From NCBI GenBank assembly GCA_041570195.1, contig JBFFWQ010000001.1, positions 106,911 through 170,910 of the forward strand: a DNA stretch of 64,000 nucleotides. Direction: 5' to 3'. Of this stretch, positions 1-8,900 are shown piece by piece (positions within the stretch are counted from its first letter, which is position 1; the number at the start of each line of letters is the position of its first letter). The notes beneath the pieces are model-generated. The model did no database searches. It had not been told where the DNA came from and saw nothing but the letters and a program-made list of their open reading frames with translations. Both the position numbers and the translations under genes were made by a program. Source of the DNA: UBA11865 sp041570195. Its GTDB lineage: Bacteria; Chloroflexota; Anaerolineae; Promineifilales; Promineifilaceae.

Positions 1-335
1 GTCGCCAGGACAATCTCATCAGCGGTCGGTTGGAGGTTATCCGCATCAAGGGCCGTTAGATTGACCACGTCATTTTCGGTCTCAAACGGAACGGGCCAGA
101 CCTCCCGCCCATTAGAATCGAGTGCCATAATCTGACGGCCGTCGGCAACAACGACGAACTCGTCAATACCGTCGTGATCCACATCATCGACGACGATGCG
201 AGCTAGCCGTCCTGGCGCATCGTAGCGCCAGTAAACCGCATCTGATGATTGTGCGGATAGTGAGTCTGCGAAAAGTATTGTGCCCAGTAGCAGCAATAAA
301 AGGGACGATAGCGAGCGTAGTCGGAACAGAGGCAT
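1..335 (-). CDS. Secreted FG-GAP/VCBS-like repeat protein, N-terminal part only
   Basis: This leftward frame starts at the ATG at 335 and runs off the window without a stop, so only about 111 residues are visible. It opens with a signal peptide (basic start, then a Leu-rich core, ending near SLSAQ). Then come acidic stretches of the form DVDHDGIDEFVVVADG and DADNLQPTADEIV. These resemble calcium-binding FG-GAP/VCBS blades of extracellular beta-propellers. It starts 19 bases after the stop of the ATPase gene at 355-1671 and is probably cotranscribed with it. The ligand or enzymatic role cannot be told from the fragment; the domain call is by motif only. Confidence 0.7.
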   Translation of the reverse strand, partial: MPLFRLRSLSSLLLLLLGTILFADSLSAQSSDAVYWRYDAPGRLARIVVDDVDHDGIDEFVVVADGRQIMALDSNGREVWPVPFETENDVVNLTALDADNLQPTADEIVLA

Positions 336-354
336 GGTAGCAATTTACCCCGAA

Positions 355-1671
355 CTAGGCGCCCGGTTCGCGCAGCGTGTAGCCTATTCCGCGCTCACTG
401 ACTATCCAGGCGCCAAAGGGTTTCATGGCCCGGCGAAGGCGCTTGATCAAAGTCTTGAGGCGGTCTGGATCATCCACCAGTGCGTCGCCCCAAACAGCGA
501 TCTCAAGTTGTGCGCTGGGGACCACCTGACCTGGCTGCTGAGCGAGTCGCGTCAACAGGTCAAACTGCGATGCAGTCAAGGCAATCTCTTCTCCTTCAGC
601 GCGAACCTGGTGACGCTGAAGGTCAACCACAAAAGGCCCGGCCTGGATCAAGTCTTTGACCTCCTGACGCCGAATGAAGCGCCACAGTACCTCACTTGAG
701 TAGCGATAATCATTATTCTCCCGGACAATCAAACATTGCTGTTCTAACTGTCGCATCGTTTCGATGGGCCCGTCCATGATCGCCAGGCTATACTGCTCCT
801 CTGGAGACAAATTGCGCCAGAGGTAGGTGAAATGGGATTCAGCTTCAACTTCAACAGGCATATCGAGCCAGCTAGCGATTGAATTGGCAGCGTCAAACTG
901 GTTGGAAGTGAGTGCCTGGAAGGCATGGTAGCCGGCAATATGTAGGAAGCACGGGTGGTAGCCGGCTAGTTTGAAGATCTGCGCCCGAAGTTCAGGTGTA
1001 AATGTAACGCCAGTATCCCGTAGCCGGCGATCTATAAGCGTAATGGCTTCGTCTTCGGAGAATAAACCCAGCGTCAGCGAAACGAAGATGTTGAAGAACG
1101 GAGAGCTCAAAATCTGCTCATCGGCGCTAATTGAGATTAGAGGTCGCTGGCTGGCGGTGAGAAAGGCTAGTCCATATTTGGTTGTCAGGCCTCGCAGCCT
1201 GGCGAAAAAATAGGGCGTCAGGCGAGCATTTGCTGCAAGCAGTTCGAATTCGTCAAGCAGAACGATTACTGAAACGTTGGCCTTGTAAATCGTGTTTAGT
1301 ACCCGATCCAACGCCCGATAGGTCCCCGGCCTGCGAAGGTTCTCGAGTTTTAAAGGAGTCGACGATAGTGCGTCCGCTATGCTAGTCAGGAGTGCCTCAT
1401 AGACCTCTTCTGGTGGCGAACCGCCTAGCTCCTGGCAATCGACCGTTGCGAACAAAGCTCGATCTTGACCTAACTCATAGGCGGCACGCGTGACCGGTCG
1501 GCTTAGATGCAACAACAAAGAACTCTTGCCGATGCGGCGAGGACCAACAATCGAGACGCTTTGACCGTTCCGGCAGAGACCAAGAATTTGGGCTATCTCG
1601 GCTCGGCGACCGTGGAACTCCTCTGCTCTACGGATCGCGCCTCGATGGAAGAATGGATTGTCGATGCTCAT
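355..1671 (-). CDS. P-loop ATPase fused to a C-terminal OmpR-type winged helix
   Basis: The 438-residue cytoplasmic protein has a Walker A motif at about residues 43-51 (GPRRIGKSS) and a hydrophobic Walker B ending in D140-E141. This is typical of archaeal-ATPase/STAND-like NTPases. The last 90 residues or so (about 345-435) read as a Trans_reg_C winged helix (ALTASQFDLLTRLAQ, then RLRRAMKP and RGIGYTL). No receiver domain is present, so NTP binding or a partner may control DNA binding; that is inference. The ATG at 1671 follows AGGTGA at a suitable distance, and a TATACT -10 box lies upstream. The truncated secreted protein follows in the same direction. Target promoters are unknown. Confidence 0.8.
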   Translation of the reverse strand: MSIDNPFFHRGAIRRAEEFHGRRAEIAQILGLCRNGQSVSIVGPRRIGKSSLLLHLSRPVTRAAYELGQDRALFATVDCQELGGSPPEEVYEALLTSIADALSSTPLKLENLRRPGTYRALDRVLNTIYKANVSVIVLLDEFELLAANARLTPYFFARLRGLTTKYGLAFLTASQRPLISISADEQILSSPFFNIFVSLTLGLFSEDEAITLIDRRLRDTGVTFTPELRAQIFKLAGYHPCFLHIAGYHAFQALTSNQFDAANSIASWLDMPVEVEAESHFTYLWRNLSPEEQYSLAIMDGPIETMRQLEQQCLIVRENNDYRYSSEVLWRFIRRQEVKDLIQAGPFVVDLQRHQVRAEGEEIALTASQFDLLTRLAQQPGQVVPSAQLEIAVWGDALVDDPDRLKTLIKRLRRAMKPFGAWIVSERGIGYTLREPGA

Positions 1672-1690
1672 TATTGCTTCACCTTAAACT

Positions 1691-1719
1691 AGTATAGCCC
1701 AAATGACCAGGAGCCATCA
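1691..1719 (-). promoter_or_regulatory. Candidate promoter of the ATPase-winged-helix gene
   Basis: On the minus strand a good -10 (TATACT, 1691-1696) is preceded after 17 bases by a weak -35 (TGATGG, 1714-1719). The leader is about 15 bases and carries the AGGTGA ribosome site. Confidence 0.4.
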
Positions 1720-1771
1720 CGGCGGCGACTTGTTTCACGGGATAATTTAAGCTAGCCAACGAGCGCTTTGC

Positions 1772-4087
1772 TCAGGCGGCTGCCGTCTTCAAATATCGAT
1801 AGAGAATCCCCATGACGGTGGCCGGCTCTATGTCGTATTCCTTTTGCCGGCTACGGGCTTGCCTGCTGCGGCTAATATGTAGGAAACGGCGAGCCCGCGT
1901 GATGCCCACGTACAGCAGCCGCAATCGTTCAGCAATCAACTCAATGTGCGCTGATTCAGTCGCCGTTCGTCCAGGATAAAATGTGTCGCCGCCGACCATT
2001 AGCTGGTGCAATTGAGCGTTGGCCTCGGCCGCCGGATCCCCGCCAATCATTGCCTCGACGCCGATAAATTGACCCTCCAGGTCACTTGGAATCCAGCGAT
2101 TGTCTATGCCGACCAGAAAAACAGCGTCCCATTCCATGCCCTTGGCCCCGTGCTGTGTCGCCAAGGTGATTCGCCCTGGTTGGGGTGAAAAGCCGCCATC
2201 GCCTGGGCCGCCGAAACGCAGGCGACGCCGGCCTTCGGCAATATCAGACAGTTGCGCGGCCAGCTCTGGCAGGCGCCATTCTGGTTGCAAGTCCCACCAT
2301 TGGCGGACGGCCGAGGCAAGATGATAGGCTGTGGCCAGATCAGCCTCGCTTACATTGGGATCATGCTGTACGTCAGCGACGAACAGGTCGTCACTGAGCG
2401 ACAGAATCATGTCGTCAATCGCGAGCGGTCGATAGCGGAAAAGAGCGCTAATGAAGTCGGCGAATCGACCAATCAAAGCAATTTCATTTTCATTGGCAAT
2501 GCCAGCAGGCAACGCGCCTATCCTTTGATCGTTGGAGCCCGCGTAGAGTAGTAGTTCTGGCCGATGTACGCTGCGAAGGATGGCGCGAATTCGCTCGTGA
2601 TCGACGTCCCCATCGCTACGCACCACCGCGTGTTCTAGATCGATCAACGACGTGTAGGTGCCCTCAAGCGCCTTCCTATCCAGTGGGTCGGCCATGATGG
2701 CAAGCATCCAATATAGCGCGGAGGCAATTTCACGAACACGACTGCCGCCGCGCAGGAGATTGTCATATTCTGAGTCGAGGGTGTCTAGAATGTCGGCCGT
2801 CTTGTGTCCAAGGTCATTGGTCGGGGTTAGAATGGCAACCGTGTGTTCTGGATGTTGCCGCGCATATGCGGTTGCAAGACGGGCAACAGTTGGCAACTCT
2901 TCGTCCTCGCGGTGGCGATAAGCTCTGATGGTAAATTCTGCTTCATCGTCAGGCGGATTGGGTTGGGCATCTCCCGGTGGCGTGGGCAGGATTTCTTGGC
3001 GACGGAAAGCGTTCGCCTGCACTTCGCGAACTGGATGATCATCAGCGACCCAATTTACCAGTCGATTGGCGGCGCCGTAAATGAGTGGAGCGCACCGACC
3101 GGAGTTTGGCAGTGGAAGAGTGACAACTCCGGGCACTTGCATGAATGCATTGAAGTGTCGAGGGTGGGCAGAGGTAAATGTGCTGGTAATCGCCTGATTC
3201 GGATCCCCTACGCGCACCCAGTTGCCCGCCGGCCCTGCCAGCGTCGAAAGCAGGTTCTCTTGCAAAGGAACACTGTCTTGAGCCTCGTCTTCGAGAACGA
3301 ATGGCCATCGAAATCGAAACGCGTCGCAAACGTCCGGGCGACTAGAAAGAAGCTCGGCCGCCTGCCAGATTAGATCATCAAAGTCAGAAGCCCCATGGCG
3401 ATCTAGAGATGATTGGTAACGTTCATATATGGCGCCCAAGATATGAAGAAGCGCCAGGTGTAAATCTGCTTCGTACGGGCCAGAAGATCCACCGTGTAAA
3501 GAGCTGTCATCGGCGCCAAGTTTTGTGCTAATCTGGATGCGGATCTGCCGTCTAATGGCCTCGGCGGTGTAGCGATGGTTCTTCGCTTCACGGATGAAGG
3601 AACGAGCAGTTGTTTGGAGTAGGTGTCTCCAGCGAACCCGCGCTTGCGGCCGATCCTCGGTCAACAGTTCATTCCATAGCCGTGGGTTGGCCTCAATCGA
3701 ACTGTCCGTTGCATGGGCTAGAAGGTTTAAGGACTGAGGCTCATCCAGAACGACAGGACCCTCTTCGGAGCCGTCCGCGCCGCCCGCGCTTACACGAAGG
3801 ATTTCCAGGGCCAGGCTATGGAGCGTTCGGACATCATAGCCCGCGAGTGGCAATCCGTATTCTTCGAGCCGTTGGCGGATTCTTGCCCGAAACGTCTCTA
3901 CACTAGAATTGAGGTAGGTTACTACCAGGACTTGTTGACCCTCGGCAACGTTGAGGCGCTCATTTCTGATCAATTCGCCCGCCAATATCGACAGCGTGAA
4001 CGTTTTACCACTTCCGGGGACCGCGCTGACGGCCATACGACCGCCACGATATTCGAGGATCTTTCGTTGTGCAGGTCTAAGCACCAT
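1772..4087 (-). CDS. UvrD/Rep-type superfamily 1 DNA helicase
   Basis: The 771-residue ATPase carries the SF1A helicase motifs in order: motif I SAVPGSGKT near residues 21-29, motif II EDEAQDS, motif III VGDPNQAI, motif V QHGAKGMEWDAVFLVG and motif VI LLYVGITRARR. It should translocate 3' to 5' on single-stranded DNA and act in repair or replication-conflict resolution. No nuclease domain is visible, so it is not AddA or RecB. It is longer than minimal UvrD cores because of the 2B region. The start at 4087 lacks a Shine-Dalgarno sequence but lies 7 bases after an extended -10 box. It is transcribed divergently from the glycoside-hydrolase-like gene. The exact orthologue (pcrA, uvrD or a paralogue) cannot be fixed. 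Confidence 0.88.
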   Translation of the reverse strand: MVLRPAQRKILEYRGGRMAVSAVPGSGKTFTLSILAGELIRNERLNVAEGQQVLVVTYLNSSVETFRARIRQRLEEYGLPLAGYDVRTLHSLALEILRVSAGGADGSEEGPVVLDEPQSLNLLAHATDSSIEANPRLWNELLTEDRPQARVRWRHLLQTTARSFIREAKNHRYTAEAIRRQIRIQISTKLGADDSSLHGGSSGPYEADLHLALLHILGAIYERYQSSLDRHGASDFDDLIWQAAELLSSRPDVCDAFRFRWPFVLEDEAQDSVPLQENLLSTLAGPAGNWVRVGDPNQAITSTFTSAHPRHFNAFMQVPGVVTLPLPNSGRCAPLIYGAANRLVNWVADDHPVREVQANAFRRQEILPTPPGDAQPNPPDDEAEFTIRAYRHREDEELPTVARLATAYARQHPEHTVAILTPTNDLGHKTADILDTLDSEYDNLLRGGSRVREIASALYWMLAIMADPLDRKALEGTYTSLIDLEHAVVRSDGDVDHERIRAILRSVHRPELLLYAGSNDQRIGALPAGIANENEIALIGRFADFISALFRYRPLAIDDMILSLSDDLFVADVQHDPNVSEADLATAYHLASAVRQWWDLQPEWRLPELAAQLSDIAEGRRRLRFGGPGDGGFSPQPGRITLATQHGAKGMEWDAVFLVGIDNRWIPSDLEGQFIGVEAMIGGDPAAEANAQLHQLMVGGDTFYPGRTATESAHIELIAERLRLLYVGITRARRFLHISRSRQARSRQKEYDIEPATVMGILYRYLKTAAA

Positions 4088-4094
4088 AGCCAGG

Positions 4095-4103
4095 AGTATA
4101 CCA
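4095..4103 (-). promoter_or_regulatory. Extended -10 promoter, leaderless geometry, for the helicase
   Basis: The minus strand reads TGG-TATACT (TATACT at 4095-4100) and then only 7 bases before the ATG at 4087. Transcription would start at or next to the first base of the start codon. No clear -35 or Shine-Dalgarno sequence is seen. Confidence 0.5.
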
Positions 4104-4120
4104 GAATCCCCTAAGACTTA

Positions 4121-4149
4121 TTGTCTTGAAGAACTGATGGTAAGATAAT
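4121..4149 (+). promoter_or_regulatory. Promoter with leaderless geometry for the glycoside-hydrolase-like gene
   Basis: TTGTCT (4121-4126), a 17-base spacer and GATAAT (4144-4149) lie 7 bases before the ATG at 4157. The helicase promoter is in the same 69-base intergenic gap, facing the other way. Confidence 0.5.
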
Positions 4150-4156
4150 GCTGGTG

Positions 4157-5947
4157 ATGAGCAAGTGGTTGATGCTTTGCATGATTGGACTGATCATGTT
4201 GGCTCCATTCTTCGGACCGGAGCCTCTTGTCGCCCAGAGTTCGCCCGATCGGCGCTTCGGTATGACTGAAGTGTTCTGGCTGCCAGAAGAAGCCAGGGAT
4301 CTAGGTGTGGGCTGGGAGCGCATTTTGTTCTACTGGCGCGAGATTCAGCCGAACGGGCCTGAGGACTGGAATACATTACATGTTCGCGAGGAATGGCTCG
4401 CCCAGGCAAACGCCCAAGGACGAACTGTGGTTGGCCTGATCAAGAATACGGCGCCATGGGCATCGGTTGACGGTACAGAGGCCGGCGTGCCCAAAGGCTT
4501 ATATCTGTCGCTGGATGATCCTGATAACTTATGGGCGGGTTACGTGCGGCGCCTGGCCGAGTACTATGGCGAGCGCAATGTACACCATTGGATCATATGG
4601 AATGAGCCAGAGATAGATCCCGGCGTCTACGGCTTTGAGTTTGCAGGGTCAGTGGCCGATTACTACCAGCTGCTCAAAAGTGCGTATAAGATAATAAAAG
4701 ATAGTGATCCGCAGGCTGTTGTTCATCTGGCCGGTCTAACTTGGTGGCACGATCCAACCTTCTTAGATCAGCTTCTCGCCCTGGCCAAGGCCGATCCAGA
4801 GTCAGCTGACCATGATTACTTCTTCGATATAATCTCATTGCATGTCTATTTCCGCACCGAAACCGTGAAGACGATTATCGACCAGGTGAATACGATTCAA
4901 AGGCGGTACGGTCTGGAGAAGCCTATTTGGATTAATGAGACGAATGCGCCGCCAAACCGGGATCCTGAGTGGCCAGTCGATCGCCCCAGGTTCAACGTCG
5001 ATCTGGAGCAGCAAGCGTGGTTTATCTTGCAGGGGATGGCCCTCGGTTTTGCCAGCGGTGCAGCGAGCATTAGCGTGTACAAGTTGATCGACATTCATCT
5101 ACCTTCTGGTGGCGAATCATTTGGCGTTGTGCGGCCGGACTACAGCAGACGGCCGGGTTATGATGCCTACAAGCTGGCAACTAGTTGTTTTGGTTCGTTC
5201 GAAACGGCTTCACTCGAAGAGGATCCTGCTTCTTTCCACGTTACCTTCAATCGTCCAGGAAGCCTGGCCCATATCGCGTGGTCACGCACGATCACCACAA
5301 CCACGGTTGAAATTCCGGCAACCTCGGATTCGGCGACATTGATTAGCTGGACTGAGGCGCCGATTGGTGTTCAACCGGCTGGCGGCGTTTATACTTTGGA
5401 GCTGCCCGGACAACGTTGTTACGATGAATGCATCGTCGGCGGAGAAACAATCCTTCTAATAGAAGATTTGGGCGGTTGGAGCTACGGAGATGAGTGCATC
5501 GCCGTGGCGCAGGCCCGTTGGCACCTAGATGCGCAGCCAGCAGAATCGGTACTGGGTTCTCTGATAGATCCGATCGGGCCTGGAATTGAGGAAGAAGCGC
5601 GGCCGGCAAGCGCCGTCCCGACTGCTTCGGCAACGGCAAGCGCCTCGCCTACTCAAGCCGTCAGTCCTATAACGTCGATCCGCCCGACGGATATTCCCGG
5701 CACCAGGCAGAATCTGTCGGTGGAATCAGGTCATGATTCGGGCACTGAGGAGTTAGCGCTGGCGGCCGTAGAATTGATGAAGCCGGAGAGTGAGTCCCCC
5801 GAAGCCCTTGTTGAAGCCAGTGAGATGTCTGATATGGATGGCGGCGAAAGCGAAACAATAGGATTGTGGTTTCTTGGGGCCGGCGTAGGCATTGGACTGG
5901 GAATGTCGATTATTTGGCGGCGACGCAGGACTCACCCAGGAACATGA
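4157..5947 (+). CDS. Membrane-anchored glycoside-hydrolase-like protein (clan A TIM barrel)
   Basis: About 596 residues. A signal peptide (LMLCMIGLIMLAPFF) leads into a barrel that resembles GH5/GH39-type clan A hydrolases. The putative acid/base Glu sits in WIIWNEPE near residue 144 and the putative nucleophile in PIWINETNAP near 257. After about residue 430 a low-complexity Ser/Thr/Pro/Glu linker leads to a C-terminal membrane helix (LGAGVGIGLGMSII) with an RRRR cytoplasmic tail. The catalytic domain is therefore held outside the membrane. I prefer the ATG at 4157 because an ATG at 4148 lies inside the -10 box. Its TGA overlaps the kinase start as ATGA, so the two are translationally coupled. 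Substrate is unknown; it might also only bind sugar. Confidence 0.75.
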   Translation: MSKWLMLCMIGLIMLAPFFGPEPLVAQSSPDRRFGMTEVFWLPEEARDLGVGWERILFYWREIQPNGPEDWNTLHVREEWLAQANAQGRTVVGLIKNTAPWASVDGTEAGVPKGLYLSLDDPDNLWAGYVRRLAEYYGERNVHHWIIWNEPEIDPGVYGFEFAGSVADYYQLLKSAYKIIKDSDPQAVVHLAGLTWWHDPTFLDQLLALAKADPESADHDYFFDIISLHVYFRTETVKTIIDQVNTIQRRYGLEKPIWINETNAPPNRDPEWPVDRPRFNVDLEQQAWFILQGMALGFASGAASISVYKLIDIHLPSGGESFGVVRPDYSRRPGYDAYKLATSCFGSFETASLEEDPASFHVTFNRPGSLAHIAWSRTITTTTVEIPATSDSATLISWTEAPIGVQPAGGVYTLELPGQRCYDECIVGGETILLIEDLGGWSYGDECIAVAQARWHLDAQPAESVLGSLIDPIGPGIEEEARPASAVPTASATASASPTQAVSPITSIRPTDIPGTRQNLSVESGHDSGTEELALAAVELMKPESESPEALVEASEMSDMDGGESETIGLWFLGAGVGIGLGMSIIWRRRRTHPGT

Positions 5948-8900
5948 CCGACCTAATTGGAAGGACACTGGGAAAGTACCAGATTGTGGTCAGAGTGGGC
6001 CGAGGCGGTATGGCCAGGGTCTACAAGGCCTACCAGGCCAGCCTGGATCGCTACGTCGCGCTGAAGGTTCTTCACACGCACCTAGCCGAGGAATCAGATT
6101 TCGTCGAACGCTTCGAACGCGAAGCGACGGCCGTTGCCAGGTTGCGTCACCCCGGCATCGTGCAAGTTTTCGATTATGACGTCGAAGACGATCATTACTA
6201 CATCGTCATGGAGTTTGTCGAAGGTCCGACGCTAAAGGCTGAATTCAATGAACGCGCAAAAAGAAAACCTGAGACCGAGCAAAACATCTTCACGCTTGAA
6301 GAGGTCAGCCTGTTGTTGTCGGCTTTGGCCGACCCCATAGATTACGCTCACCGGCGCGGGATGATTCATAGAGACTTGAAGCCGGGCAACATTATGTTCA
6401 CGGTGGATGGCGAAGTCCTACTCACCGACTTTGGACTGGCGAGAATGGCCTACGCCAGCCGGCACACGCAGACAGGGGCGCTTTCTGGCACACCGGCCTA
6501 TATGGCTCCCGAGCAAGTGCAAGGCGGCCATGTAGACGCGCGCACTGACATTTATTCGCTGGGCGTAGTCATCTACGAACTTATGACAGGTCAGGTGCCG
6601 TTTACCGCCGACACCTCATACGCCATCATGACGAAGCACGTCACCGATGAGGTACCTTCGATGATCGCGCTGAACCCAGGATTGACGTCCGGGGTTGAGG
6701 AGACTGTCTTGAAGGCAATGAGCAAGGATCCGGCCTTGCGCTATGGCAGTGCCAGTGAATTTGCCGAGGCGCTGCGGGTAGCGGTGGGTCTGCCTGAAGC
6801 GGTCAGAAGCAGCGGCAATGTGTTCGCTCCAGTGGCGACTTTGGCAGACAGCCAGGAGATGTTTCCGGCTTCTACCCATCCTGGTCCACCAACCTCAAGC
6901 TACTCTAGGATAACGAGCCCCTATCGCGGATTGTATGCATTTCGAGAAGAGGACGCACCATACTTTTTTGGCCGCGAGGCCTTTACCGAGAGGCTAGTCA
7001 ATACACTGGGCCAGAAGTCGATGGCGGCCGTTATCGGCCCATCTGGCAGCGGCAAGTCATCGGTGGTCTTTGCCGGTTTGCTGCCAACCTTACGAAAGCA
7101 AGAAGACGTTTGTTTGATCGAAACGCGACCCGGCGGTCATCCTTTCAATTCGCTTGCCGACGCGCTGTTGACCGCTTTGGATCCTGAAATCGGCGAGACC
7201 GCCCGGTTGCTTGAAGTGAAGCAACTGGCCAAGGCTTTGAAGGATAAACAACTGCTGCTATCGGATGTTGTGGGCCGCATTGCGAAAAAAGACGGCAACA
7301 ACCAGCATCAAGTACTCATTGTCGACCAATTTGAAGAATTGTACACCCTGTGCACAGACGAGACGGTCCGACATAGCTTTCCAAACACTCTGTTTGAGGC
7401 GATACATTCCAGCCGTGATCAAGGCGAACTCAAAATGACGTTGGTGCTCACGCTAAGGGCCGATTTCATGGGCCAGGCGTTGACTGATCGGCCGTTCGCT
7501 GACGCTTTGCAGGAATCTGATGTGAAGTTAGGGCCCATGACTCGGGCAGAACTGGGTAGAGCGATTGAGAGCCCCGCAGCAAAGAAGAATGTGGTATACG
7601 AGGCGGGCCTGGTCGACCGAATACTCGACGATGTTGGCGACGAACCGGGTAATTTGCCGCTGTTAGAGTTTGCGCTGACGCTGCTCTGGGAGCGTCGCAC
7701 TGGCCGTAGACTTACGCACGCAGCCTACGAGGCAATTGGCCGGGTGGATGGTTCCCTTGCGCGTTATGCCGACGAAGTGTATGAGCAGCTCCCGCCTGAG
7801 GAGCAAGGGCTGGCCAAAACAGTCTTTACGCAGATGGTTCGCCCTGGCGAGGGAACTGAGGATACGCGTAGACTGGCTAACCGAAGCGAATTAGGTTATG
7901 AGGAGTGGGAGCTCGCACAACGATTGGCGGACGCGCGCCTAGTGGTGACAGGTCGCACAGCCGAGGGTCAGAAAACGGTCGAAGTCGTGCACGAAGCGCT
8001 GATCCGTGGCTGGGGGCGTCTCCGGGAATGGATGAACGACGAGAGAAACTTCCGCGCCTGGCAGGAACGGCTACGCGCGGCGATGCGTCAATGGGATGAC
8101 AGCGAGCGGGACGAAGGTGCGCTGCTGCGCGGCGTGCCGCTGGGCGAGGCCGAAGAGTGGCTGGTTGACAAGGTCCGTGATATCAGCCCGGCGGAAAAGA
8201 CCTACATAGAGGCCAGTGTCGCGTTGCGAGAAAAGCACGCGGCCGAACGGGAAGCGCAGCGACGACGTGAGCTCGAGCAGGCTAAAAGGTTGGCCGACGA
8301 GCAGCGACGCCGCGCCGAAGCTGAACATCAGCGGGCTGAAGAGCAGGCCCGGGCGACGAAACGCATGCGAGCTTTGGCGGCCGTCCTTGGCGTCGTCTTT
8401 CTTCTCGCGGTCGCGGCCGCCATTTTTGCCGTCAATCAAAGCCAGGATGCGGCTAATCAAGCCGACGCGCGAGCCACAGAAGTTGTGGTTCGCAGCACGG
8501 CCGAGGCAGAAGCGAAGGACAATGCTGCCCTTGCCGCTACCCGGGCCTATGAATCGGCAAAGGCCCGTGATACGGCCGAAACTGAACGCTCTCGAGCAAA
8601 CGAGGCGGCCCTAAGCGCACTTGAAGCGCGCGATGAGGCCGAGGATGAGCGAGATCGGGCAGACGCCCAGGCAACGCTTGCTTTGTCGCGACAGATCGCG
8701 GCGCAGTCAGCCACGCTGCTGGGGCCGCAGCTGGACTTGGCGTTACTGCTGAGCCTCGAAGCTAATGACATCAATGATTCGCCCGAAACAACCAGTGGTG
8801 TCCTAACTGCATTACAGAACACACCCGCATTACACAGATATCTTCGCGGCCACCCTTCGCTCTTGCAGAGCGTTGACTTTGACCCGGACGGCGAATTGCT

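Noticed and set aside
280..699. 139-residue open frame on the plus strand
   Set aside because: It lies over two well-supported leftward genes and shows no family features.
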